A stretch of DNA of 64,000 nucleotides. It comes from Vanilla planifolia. Lineage: Eukaryota > Streptophyta > Magnoliopsida > Asparagales > Orchidaceae. Shown piece after piece: positions 1 through 10,600 of this stretch. The translations under genes were made by a program, and so were the position numbers. Each line of letters starts with the position of its first letter. The stretch's first letter is position 1. Location: NCBI GenBank assembly GCA_023846275.1, contig CM043874.1, forward strand, positions 23,245,130-23,309,129. Reading direction: 5' to 3'. The notes under the pieces are model-generated. The model did not search any database and was not told where the DNA came from. It worked only from the letters and a program-made list of their open reading frames with translations.

Positions 1-650
1 TGAATAAGTTGATAAGATAAGATTATATCACATTAGTATAACAAAGAAATCATCTTAAAATAGTATATTATAGTTAGTGCATCAATGTTAAGGGTTAACT
101 GAGTCTGAAAGGCTAAAGGATGACTATATCGTATTGTATGACTAAAGAATATTGTGTGGGATGATCAAGAGAGAGAATATGACTAGAGACAAAAAGTGGC
201 TAAGGATTGTATGAGAATGATAAAGATATTGTACAAGACCATTAATGTATAAGAATAAATGGTTACTACAACAAATATAGTATTGTACAATACAAAATCA
301 ATTATCATAATATATGATCAAATAAGAAGGGTTAATTAAGTTCAATTGAGCATCTATGAATAAATTAACAATATAATGAGCATTAATATCTAAGTATGAC
401 CAGGTGTATAATAAGTATAATACATAAGAATCATCAATTTACAAAATAAGAAAGATATATTATATATTATAATGATGATAAATCATATAAGTATAAGGTA
501 GGATAAATGCCTATGATGAATTAACAAAAATAGATCATATGTATATGACTAGTGGATCATATCACTATGAACAATATAAACAAACACTATGATAAACAAT
601 TTAACTAAGAATACAGTACGATGTTGGGTATTAGATGAGTACGATAGTCA
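1..650 (-). repeat. LTR-like AT-rich segment, probably 3' LTR side of the adjacent gypsy remnant
   Basis: This stretch has no coding signal. It repeats short phrases such as gtatgac, gtacgat and atcatat, like the LTR segments further along the window (46-47 kb, 52 kb, 18 kb). It lies directly beyond the integrase end of the minus-strand gypsy remnant, where a 3' LTR would be expected. The window starts inside it, so no terminus or target duplication can be seen. The LTR assignment is inference from position and texture. Confidence 0.3.
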
Positions 651-659
651 AGAGTAAGT

Positions 660-2600
660 ATGTATGAGAAGTTCTATGCCTAATAATTTTCATAATTTCT
701 TCCAAAAATATAAGATGAATTTAACATATCTATCAAATCTTATAATATTTGGTAGTTAATATGACTTTACTATTTTCCTAAAAATTAGTTTTATTATGTG
801 ATATGCATCATTTAACTTATTATGGGAGATGAAATGTGCTATTTTAGAAAACCTATCTACCACTACAATAATATTATCATGGATCTATGTTTATGTGATA
901 TTATTAAATAAATTTCATAGATAAATCTATCCATATCTTACTTGAAATAGATATTTTCTTGATCTTTGCTTAGTAATCTTAGTTATCTAAAAGTATGACA
1001 TTGGATAGTTAATCTTCCAGCATTTGTTTTCAATGATAGCCAATAAAATCTTGACTCTAATAAAGATACAGACTTATCTCTTCTGATATGTCATATTATA
1101 CCTCCTAAATGTATTTAAGAAATTATAAATTTTCCTAAAGAGGATTATAGAAACTATCTTGTCTTTCAATTTCTTATATATACCATTAAAATCTGGACAA
1201 GTCAGATAGTTATCTTTAATCATATAAAATTCAAGAAAATTAAATTCTAAAGGTGAACTAATCAAAGTAATCCAAGATAATGTATCTATAAGTTTTCTTT
1301 TGAATTGTTGGTTCATGTTTCAAAACAAAGGAAAAGTCTTGTAAGAATTTTACCTATTTTGCATATCTATGATTCAACTTCTTTTAGTATTTATAAATTT
1401 TAATGCTTGGTTGCTTTTACTAATGATAAACTTCTAATGGTGTAAATAATGCCCTTAATACCTTAAATTTTGAATTATAACATAAAGTTCTTTATCAAAG
1501 ATAGAATATTTTTGTTTTTAATCATTTAATTTCTCACTAAAGATGCTACATGGTTGCTCTCTTGACTTTAACTCTACCTAAGCGTATTCTTAAAGCATCA
1601 CAGGTTACTTCAACACCTCAAAAAAAATTAGGTAACTTCAAAATAGATGAAGTCATATGGGTATAATTTGATCAAAATCTTTACTTTATATAAGTGTTCA
1701 TAAAAAATTATCTCATTTTAATAAATTAATGAGTAGTGTTATAATAGCCTTAAAATCCCTAGTAAGCCTTTGACAAAAAGTAGCTAAATCTTGGAAAATC
1801 CTAACACCAATAAAACTAGATAATTAATTATAGTTGTGATTTTAGATGGATCTAGTTCTAACCCAAATGATGAATTATAAAAGTTAAGAGATTTACTACT
1901 TCACTCTGCATAATTGAATATTTTTTCAAATTTATATATAACTTCTCTTTTCATAAAAAAATTAAAATATTTCTCAAATGGTTTATCATTATAAATCAAG
2001 ATGACATCAAATTACGCTAAAAATATACTAATAAATAGCTTCAACACTATATTCATTAGCCTTATTAAAGTACCAGGTGTATTGGATAATTCAAAAGACA
2101 TAACTAACTATTATGACAATTAATCCAACATTTTAAAAGTAGTCTTTCAGTCATTAGTAGGCTGAATCCTAATTTGATGATAATCACTTCTAAGATCAAT
2201 TTTACTAAAATAATTTGTAGTAGATATTAAGTCCAAAACTTATAAAGCTAGAAATAAGAAATATATATTTAATAACAATCTTATTTATAATTTATTATCA
2301 ACATACAATCTCTAACTACCTTTTTTTCTTAAGTGTTAACAATGTAAGAATAACACAGACTCAAATTTTCTCTTTAAAACCCTTTCTTAAAAAGGTCATT
2401 TATTTGTCTGTTTGACTTATCATTCTCGGTTGGGTTCATCCCATAATGGAGTAAATCTAGAAATTGTGATCATAATATAAGATGTATAACATATTGTACA
2501 TCCCTTAATAAAGATAATTCATTTGAAAATTATTAAGGTATGATATTAAAAAACACTTTAAGTGAATTAAAAATCCTCTCAAGGACTCTTTTACATGAAC
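660..2600 (-). mobile_element. Ty3/gypsy pol remnant (RT, RNase H/integrase), heavily mutated
   Basis: Read on the minus strand, the region carries recognisable gypsy pol pieces in the expected order. A reverse-transcriptase stretch reading FSKIDLRSDYHQIRIQP lies at about 2208-2158. The degraded catalytic region FDVILIYND lies near 2016-1990, where the family has YFDDILIYS, so the active-site DD is lost. An integrase segment HDNIIVVVDRFSKIAHF lies at about 882-832. Between them are many stops and frameshifts, including one open stretch of 80 codons at 1316-1074 that fits the integrase N-terminal part. The element is clearly non-functional. Family assignment rests on the RT and integrase motifs; the lineage within gypsy is uncertain. 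Confidence 0.7.
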
Positions 2601-2889
2601 AAGAATCAAAGAACTAGTATATGTAAACTTTCTCCTCAAACTATTAAAATCCCTTCCCTTTTATCTTATAAAGCACAATTTTAAGTCACTTTTAGCTTAT
2701 AAAGATGGTATTATAGATTCTTTAATGGAAAGCAATCATAACCTATATCTTATTTGCTTTGAGGTGATGCAAGAACTATAATTGTTATATGATGATAAGT
2801 AGGTTAAAATCCTTACTGAATATAAGAAAGAGAAAAAGAAGAAAAAGAAGAAAGAATAAAAAAGAAAAAGGTTTAAATATTTCTGATGC

Positions 2890-3640
2890 ATGTTATTTAG
2901 ATAAAAGTACATAATATCTTATTCTAATAGCTCTTTTTTTAATCTTATGATGAATTATTTGAATTCTTTGAAGAGTTAGCTTAAGAGCATAAAAAATTGA
3001 TCAATGTGTATGTTGCTCTTAAGAACACCTATGTTGAAAACTAATTTTGCAAAGGCAATGTAATACACTTAAAGAAAACATATCATTAATTGAAAATTTG
3101 AATGATCATATTCTACAATTGCAAGTTTGAATAAATCAATTGTAGAAAGAGATTTTTTTAGTTTGTGTATGCTTAATGTATTGATTTTTTAAAAGCTAAA
3201 ATAAGATGTTCAATGATAAAAATGATGAGTGAAAAGAAAAGCTAACAAAATTTACTCTGATTGAAAAAGAACTAGATGATTTCAAAGCAAGATTTGTTAA
3301 TACATCTACATATAGTTCCATTCATGTTGAATTCTTTCACTTGTGTCTCAAAATGTTTTATCACATAATCATGTGAAAAGAAATCATGTTCATTTTCATA
3401 CATCAACTTTATCAATTGGCTCTTTTAAGGTGGTGTAAACATGAACATATCTCTATTGATTGCCTAATTAAGAAATCCATAAAATTGATAAGAAATAGAT
3501 ATGAATAGATATTTAAAGATACTTATTTGCATATTTCTAAAAAAAATTAGCTTACACACATAATACTATTTATAAACCCAAGATAGTTTAGATTCCTAAA
3601 ATTAAAACAAAGATAGTTATGTTAATGTGCCTCCATAAAG
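2890..3640 (+). mobile_element. Ty1/copia gag scrap (coiled-coil part plus zinc-knuckle-like motif)
   Basis: On the plus strand, short open pieces read FTLIEKELDDFKARF (about 3250-3296) and then RWCKHEHISIDC (3428-3463). This resembles the gag of copia elements of the SIRE/Maximus type, where a long helical region precedes a CX2CX4HX4C knuckle. The first cysteine pair is incomplete and stops are frequent, so the remnant is old. An A/G-rich tract at about 2822-2873 precedes it. The same gag layout appears on the other strand at 50.0-50.7 kb, which supports the reading. No LTR could be assigned. Confidence 0.35.
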
Positions 3641-3802
3641 AGAGCCTATATAGACTAACCTTGTCTTGTGAGCTTTACTTGTCGCTCGCAAGCCTATGTA
3701 GACTTAAAAAATTCTACATATGTGTGTATATTAAAAATAATTAATGTTATACTAATATAATTTGTTGCTAACTTGAATTATATGGATTGATGTATAATGG
3801 GG

Positions 3803-3805
<3 letters not shown>

Positions 3806-3890
<85 letters not shown>
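3806..3890. repeat. (AT)n microsatellite
   Basis: About 85 bp of uninterrupted AT dinucleotide repeat, followed by a few imperfect tgtatatg units to about 3908. Reading frames through it give meaningless Tyr-Ile repeats. Confidence 0.97.
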
Positions 3891-3897
<7 letters not shown>

Positions 3898-3908
3898 GTA
3901 TGTATATG

Positions 3909-4545
3909 ATTTGATTATTGTACACAAAAAATGCTTTCCTAATTAATGTATATGCTAAGTCAGTTTGGTACAATATCTCCATAGGCCAATTACAAACAAC
4001 ATAAGGTCAAGTCATCTTTATGTGAGATCAATATGTTTGGTGAATGAGATTAGTTTGAATTAGAAAAGTAATCACTTATAAATGTGTTAATTAGATCTTT
4101 AAGAAGTTTGAATCATGACATTATGACTAATGAATCTAAGGTAGTCGACTAGAGAAGTAATATTTGAACACGTATGATCATTTGATCATCTTATGAATGT
4201 TATATCATTAAGATTTGTATTGGAATTTGAAGATGAATCTTGAATCAACTTGTACCATGTGTTCTTTCATATAAGTATGACTTTTCTTTAATATGGATAA
4301 TGCTATAAGGTAGGGTATTTCACCTAAAAAATCAACTAAGTAACAATCTAAAGACAAATTATCTTGATAAGTTTTTGAAAAGATCCTTGGTACAATTGGC
4401 TCTAAGTGCATTTTGATTGTAAAGTGATCTTCATTTGGAGTGGATTAACATCATCTCTTTCTTAATCTTTCGCATTCGTACCATCGAGGTTTCTGCATAG
4501 TCTCAATTTAGGTAACTACTGTTAAACCTAATGGATTACCTTATG
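3909..4545. other. AT-rich stretch with no identified gene
   Basis: Nothing recognisable is seen here. A 67-codon open frame on the minus strand (4411-4208) has no motif that I know. This is the 3' flank of the GC-rich LINE; base composition changes sharply at about 4546. Confidence 0.5.
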
Positions 4546-4609
4546 TTTTTTTTTGAAGAGGATATAATATCTATTATATCAAGGCCAAGCCCAAATTACA
4601 AAATGATCC

Positions 4610-7600
4610 TCAAGGGGGATCGAAAGTGAAATCAGATAATATGAGGTCAAGCAAGGGTTTAGGAATAGGATCCGGGGCCCCAGATGAAGTCGTTAAGGCA
4701 CGCTGCCCGAGCAGCCCAGTCAGCAGGCCCATTCCCGTCTCTGAGGATGTGTGAGAAACGAATGGCCTCAAGACCCGAAGGGTACTAGATAGTTGCCGCG
4801 AAGACACCCGACCCCGGGGGGAGGGACACCATCTCGCACACCTCCTAAATAGCCAACATTGAGTCAGATTGGAGTTCCACAACCCAGTGCAGGGGAAGAA
4901 GATCCCTAACTATGTCAAGCGCCATAAGCAAAGCCTGGGTCTCCATCATGTCAACCGCATGGGATAACAACCTCTTGCCAGCCACTAGGAGAGGTCTGCC
5001 CAAGCAATCCTGCACAACCATGCCCAACCCGGCCATCGAATCACCAACTGCGGCATCGCAATTCACTCTGATCCAACCTGTTGGGGGGGATCCAACTGTG
5101 CGTAACAAGCAAGTCCGTGGATTTGCCAGGGTTCCTGCTGGACAAGGAGGAGAGGGAGAGATGTCGGTTGAGAGACGAGTGAACCTCAAGCAAGATAGTC
5201 TGGATAGTAGAGCCAGGTGGAGGCACCAGGGTGTTATGTCTGGTTGCATTCCTCCTCGACCAAATATAGTACAGCGTAGTCACAATGGTGGTCGCAACCA
5301 ATTGCACGGCACCCTGGCGAGCAACAGGAGACCCGACGAACTGGAGGACCCGATCAATGAACGGTAGATCTGCCCCAGTTGACTGGTCCAAGCTGGTCAA
5401 CGCTGCCCGAACAGTGCAGTCATCCCAAACCTCTTCAGCTCTCGGGCAGCACCAAAAGATGTGCTGCAAGGACTCGTCTTCCGTGCAGCACTGCTGGCAA
5501 GAGGGAGAGTTGTTAAGCTTTCGGTTGGCCAACCACACCGTCGACGGAAGGTGATCACCGACGATTCTCCACATGAAGACGCGGACCCTGGGAGTGAGCT
5601 TTACTTCCAGATGCCATGAAATTCCTCCAAGGACCTGCTGTCATTACCGCCCTTCCAAGCATTACAAACGATGCTCGAGTAGATCTGGCCGCTGGCAGCC
5701 CGAGGCTTCCTCGTAAGAGAAAGAAGCAATACATCCTGTGAGGACCGCAAGGCTCTCGAAAGATGCAAGATGCGATCCTAAAGCTCCCCATATGCCCAAG
5801 CGTTGATAACATCCCAATTCCAATTCCCGCCAGGCAGGAGACATTCAACAACGTTGGCCGGCCAGTGGGTGTTCATATTGATGAAAGTAGGCCAGCAACT
5901 CAAAGGAAGGACTCCCAGCCAGTTATCTTCCAAAAATCTCGTCGTCTGCCCATCCCCAATACGACAAACAAAGAGGGAAATGGCCTCCGGCATTGCCCCC
6001 AGCACCATTTTGCAGACCGGGGATGCATTGCTCGGGGCCTTCATCAGTGGATCCTCCATAGCATATCTTCTCGACATCAAATCCACCAAGAGGCTAGGCT
6101 CCCGATTGAGAATGCATCTACAACCCTCCATGTGAAGAACGCGATGCCAAACGTGGAGGTCCCGGAGGCCCAAACCACCCGCAGATTTTGGCAGCGTGAT
6201 GCACTCCCAAGCCGCATAATGCATAGCCTTCGTGTTGCTAGTTCCCCCACAGAAATCTCATGATGCACTGCTCCATGGTCTCAATAATCCCCGCAGGCAC
6301 AACACAATTGCCTCAGCACGTGGCAGGGGATGGCACTGAGGATCGACGATGCCAGAACGGCCCTGCCCGCCAGCGAAAGAGGTCGGACTCTCCAATTGAT
6401 CAGCATGGCATCCAACCGCTGAAGCAAGAAGCTGAGGTCAGTCTTGGAAAGGCGCTTGGCAGTGATGGGGATCCCTAGGTATGTAAAAGAACTTCCTTCC
6501 TCCATGCTGAGCTTCTTGAGGATCAACCTGGACTTCTTCCTGCAGATGTTAGAGCTAAAGAAGACCCTAGATTTTGCGAGATTCACCTGCATACCAGCGG
6601 CCTTCCCAAACTCACAGATAATCCTCCTGATGGCATGGGCAGTAATACGAGAGGCAGGAGCGAAAAGGATGACGTCGGCGAAGAGGAGGTGCGAGATGCA
6701 AGGCGCATGCATCCCTGGCCGGAACCCCAAAAGCTATCGGGATTCATGGTTCCTTACCAACCACAAGAGATATTCGGATGCCATGACATAGAGATACGGG
6801 GAGAGCGGGCAGCCCTGTCAGAGACCCCTCTGAGCCACCACCCACGGGAGGCGAATTCCATTGAAGAGGATGCTGAATCTTGGGCTACTGATGCAAGCAG
6901 CAATCCAATCCCTCCAGATGGGAGGAAATCCCATAGCCATTAACTTCTCAAGGAGGAAGTCCCAACAGACACGGTCATAGGCATGTTCCATATCGAGCTT
7001 CACTATCATGAGTCCAGCCACACCCTTGCAAGTCCGCATCCTAGCAACCATCTCTTGCGCGATGTTGATATTATCAGAAATGCTGCGACCAGGGATAAAC
7101 GTGCCTGTTCCAGCGAAATGAGGTCCGGCAAAACGGACTTCAACCTCTCGACAAGGACTCGTGCCACCACCTTGTACACAGTGTTGCAAAGACTAATAGG
7201 TCTGTAATGCTCCGACTTGCTTACATCTTGCTTCTTTGGAATCAGGATGATAAGGGTGTCCTTCCACTTATTTGGGAGCTTGCAGTCTTCAAAAAAAGCC
7301 AGCACAGCTTTAATGACATCATGTCGCGCAATGGTCCAGTAGCCGTGCAAGAATTCAGCCGAGATCCCGTCACATCCCGGCGCCCTATTCCTCTTGATGT
7401 CACGCATAGCCTCGATGATCTCTTCCTCGGTGACCTTAGCTCCCAGCCTGAAAGCCACATCAGAATTCATAACCGCCGAGGGAGAGATGACTTGTGACAA
7501 ATCCCTGGAAATGTCGCAACGCCACTTGAGCTCAAAATACTCTATTAAGATATGCCCGATGCTATCCGGGGAATCCGCCACCTGGTCATCATCTCCCTGG

Positions 7601-8781
7601 AGCATAGATATGCGGTTCATACGGGCCAGAGACGAAGCCATATTGTGAAAGAAGCGCGTGTTGGCATCCCTGATTTGTGCCCAGTGGACCTTGACACGCT
7701 GCCACCACCACTGCTCCTCGTGGGCAAAACCCCTATGGAAGGCGGTGATCAATTTTGCGAGATGCCCATGGTCCTCCTCAGTGAGTCCCACCCTCGATTC
7801 TCTTGCCTGCAGCTCCTCAATGTCACGTAAAAGCACTTGGTTGCGGTTGGTCAAACTCCCTAGCTCTTTGTGGCTCCAACTGCGCAACGCCATGAGTGAA
7901 CGCTTGAATTTCATCGAAACAATCTCCATAGGGTCCCCATTTGCGTGCCTACTCCTGGCCTGCTGCACCACACAGTAGGACTGAGGATAGTGGAGCCAAA
8001 TGCTCTCAAATAAGAGCCTGCTGGATTTCGACCATATCCTATTGCCACCCAGATTAATTAACAGCGGGCAGTGGTCCGAGCCAAGGCGGCCCAGGTGATG
8101 TACCGAACTGTTGGGAAAAGCAATCAGGCCGACAGAATTGAGTAGGGCACGATCAAGCCACTCTAGAATGCGTGCGCCCCCCTTCTTCCCATTACACCAG
8201 GTAAATTAGTTACCGGAAAAACCCATTTCAACGAGCTGAAGGTCCTGCATAAAATCAGCAAAGCACTGCTGCTCACCGCGTAAATGAAAGGCCGACCTCC
8301 TCGCTTCTCCTCCTGGCCCATAATCAAGTTAAAATCACCAGCAAACCAAGGGAGGGGAGTTATCACAGTATGATGTGCAGATAGCGTCCCAGATCGTGCG
8401 ACATCCCTGAGAAACCCTTGGACCATAAACAAAGCAGTAGTTGAGGGTGCAATCCTGCCGAGGGGTAATCGAACAAGTCACCATAAAGGTTGAGGCCGCC
8501 GTGAGTGCTAGCTTGATCTCTTTCTTCCACAGCAAAATAATTCCAGCTGACATACCCAAAGATTGTTGAATCACAAAATTCCATTCCTTCCCAAGAATCC
8601 AATTAGCATCGCGTCGAGAGAAAGACTGCATCTTGATTTCCAGTAGCACAACAACCTCCACGTTCCACTCGCTTACTAGACGCTGCAAATAGGCCCTCGA
8701 TTTGCTCTTCTTGGCACCTCTTACGTTCCACGTGATGATCCGCATAGTAGTCATATAGTGATTTGTTTCCTGCATCCCCAC
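4610..8781 (-). pseudogene. LINE-1 ORF2 (endonuclease, reverse transcriptase, zf-RVT, RNase H), broken
   Basis: ORF2 would supply target cutting and reverse transcription. The endonuclease starts with MRIITWNVRG (about 8751) and LLEIKMQ, continues with WFAGDFNLIMG (about 8345) and ends with GSDHCPL (about 8065). It is broken by two frameshifts (near 8345 and near 8275-8290) and a TAA at 8206-8208. RT follows: HYRPISLCN near 7210, a frameshift near 7110, then GRSISDNINIAQ, KLDMEHAYDRV, TGA at 6818-6820 inside RGL*QGCPLSP, TAG at 6734-6736, and the active-site box as HLLFADVILFA (6671-6682). The family has two consecutive Asp there and only one remains. After more frameshifts come KSAGGLGLRDLHVWH, IGDGQTTRFLEDNW, the zf-RVT segment FMWRIVGDHLPSTVW and SCQQCCTEDESLQHIFWCC (about 5575-5430). 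RNase H follows, with VNCDAAVGDS, METQALLMAL and LQSDS (5080-4860). It cannot make an active protein. Confidence 0.88.
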
Positions 8782-8910
8782 ACAAACTAAGAGCAGCTCT
8801 TCAGCAATCGGCTTGCTGGCCTCTGTGCCCCACGAAGCACGGACAACAAGAAATCCTAATTAAGGGTCACCCCCATCCAGGATGGAGGCTCCATCATCCA
8901 CTGAAACCCC

Positions 8911-10386
8911 CTACAGAAATAAAGAATTCGCATGGCTGCCTTTAGCAAATTTCTCAGCATTCGAAAGCTTTGCCGACGGAGGACTCTGTGCCCCAGCCTT
9001 GACCGTTCCCTGGACTTTGCTTCTTCCCCGAAACTTGGGCGAACTCTTGCTGCCCCGAGATGTGCTGGCCCCGTCATATCCCAGAGCTATGCGGCTATGA
9101 ACTTCTCCTGGAGGCCTCTTGATTAATCCCCCAGGGCCCTTGCGATTATTTTTCCACCGCTGCACAATCATCCAAGGGCCCAAGCCGTGCCCTTCGCCAT
9201 GTACATCCCGCCTACCTGACCGGTGGTCATCCCCAGGTTCCTTAGGCAAATTGCAGTCGAGAACGGTAGTGACCCCTTGGCATTCCTCCCGCGACACGGC
9301 CGTGGTCGGGTTCTCATTAATGTCAGCTCCTCCAGCTTTTGAAGACTTGCATGAGTTCTCCAAATGTCCGACGTGGCCGCAGGCGAAGCATATGCGCGGC
9401 AGCTCTTCGTTTTCGAAGGGTTGATAGACCCTCCCGTAGTCCCCGGTGATCCAGATGCCCGGCTTGAGAGGTTTCGTGAGGTCCACTCGAACACAAACTC
9501 GCGCAAAGGATGAGTGCTCTAAGCCCACCGTCCAGTCGTCGAGAAGAAACGGTTCACCAATGGCTTTAGCAATTCGAAGAATATTATCTACATCCCAGTA
9601 GATAAGTGGGAGACCGGGGAGCCTTACCCAGACAAGAGCGCGCATCACTGATGTGGAATTGGGGTTGAATTTCGGTGACCACAAATCGAGTCCCATGGCT
9701 TGGCCGGCAATCTGCCAAGGCCCGCCCAACTAGATGTTGTTCCGCTCACTCATTGACTCAAAATGCAAGCAAAAATAGTTGGCCGTGAGATCAAAAATCT
9801 TGAAGTTGTTAATATGGCCCCAGCGCTTGAGTAAAACCCTCTCAATGACATGAAAAGGAAGGATGTTCTCGTAGAGACGGCCAACCAGGTCAAACTTGTG
9901 ATAGTTAAGGCACCTCAAGCAAGCTTCTGATGACATAACCACATCCCCGCCCTCCACATACTCAGGGATATCCGCCGCGCGCAATTTGACATCAATATTC
10001 GCCAGCCTCACGTGCGAAATCACCTTGTCACTATATTTGGGAGCATTGTTGGCAGTTAAGGCCTCCCGGAAACTCACCTTGTTCACAGTGGCGGGACGAA
10101 CCTCCTCGAGGAAAATAGGATCCCCAGCACCAGTCCTGACCTCATGGACCTCCTCCTCTTTATGCTCCAGCTGCTCCTACACAGTCTTACTCACCAAGTC
10201 TCCATCCTGGTCATCCCCAACAGCCAAGCCCTGCACTTCCGACGCAAGGGGGGGTTGCTTCAGGGTCGACAAGCCTCCAACAGAAGAAGAAGAACCCTCG
10301 CGTGTAGGAGAGTCGCTCTGGGGAGTTCGGGCTCTTCTACTGCTCCTCCGGGGAGTTCCTCCCGCCATTAGGACTGCAGGTGACAC
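8911..10386 (-). pseudogene. LINE-1 ORF1 (DUF4283-like, CCHC zinc knuckle), two in-frame stops
   Basis: ORF1 of the LINE encodes the RNA-binding, gag-like protein that coats the element RNA. A single frame runs from MSPAVLMAGG at 10386 to a stop at 8911-8913, broken by TAG at 10177-10179 and TAG at 9730-9732. Both could be former CAG (Gln) codons. The N-terminal part is Ser/Arg/Pro-rich. The middle part (FREALTAN... VMSSEACLRCL... VGRLYENILPFHV) and the following WVRLPGLPLIYWD have the shape of the DUF4283-type domain of plant LINE and retroelement proteins. The knuckle CFACGHVGHLENSC has intact CX2CX4HX4C spacing. The basic C-terminal tail is rich in Gly, Arg and Lys. Counting through the stops gives about 490 codons, a normal size for plant LINE ORF1. 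Confidence 0.85.
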
Positions 10387-10600
10387 AGCCCGGCTTCCTC
10401 CTCGCCTCCACGCCGGGGCTGGAAAGGACCCAGTGAAAAGCCTTCGGCAACAACCCCGTCAGCCACACTAACCATTCAATACGTTGCTCTGCAACGCCTT
10501 CAGACTACTTCTACGCCGCCACTTCTGCTGCTGCACGCCGCCGCTTCAGAACCCTAATCGCTGCTTCAAAACGATGCACGCCTTCCATTAATGCATGCAT

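Larger units (their letters stand above)
4546..10600 (-). mobile_element. L1-type plant LINE, near full length, inactivated (LINE-1)
   Basis: A non-LTR retrotransposon on the minus strand. From high to low coordinates it has a GC-rich 5' leader (about 10600-10387), ORF1 (10386-8911), ORF2 (from 8781), a short 3' UTR and a poly(A) tail, seen as a run of nine T on the plus strand at 4546-4554. The domain order ORF1 zinc knuckle, AP-type endonuclease, RT, zf-RVT, RNase H is that of plant L1 LINEs. The element is visibly GC-rich against a very AT-rich genome, so both edges are easy to place by composition. Several in-frame stops and frameshifts inactivate it. No convincing target-site duplication was found at the two ends. 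Confidence 0.9.

Noticed and set aside
3752..3982. 76-codon frame rich in Tyr-Ile
   Set aside because: Translation of an (AT)n microsatellite. The same applies to frames at 15176-15358, 15271-15498 and 15424-15633.
5763..6263. 166-codon open frame on the plus strand
   Set aside because: It lies antisense to ORF2 of the GC-rich LINE, whose minus-strand frames carry the recognisable domains. GC-rich sequence gives long shadow frames.
9986..10471. 161-codon open frame on the plus strand
   Set aside because: Antisense to LINE ORF1; no motif, Ser/Leu-rich shadow translation.
4546..10600. Recent horizontal transfer of the GC-rich LINE as a firm conclusion
   Set aside because: Composition contrast alone does not prove transfer; many plant LINEs keep GC-rich coding regions in AT-rich genomes.
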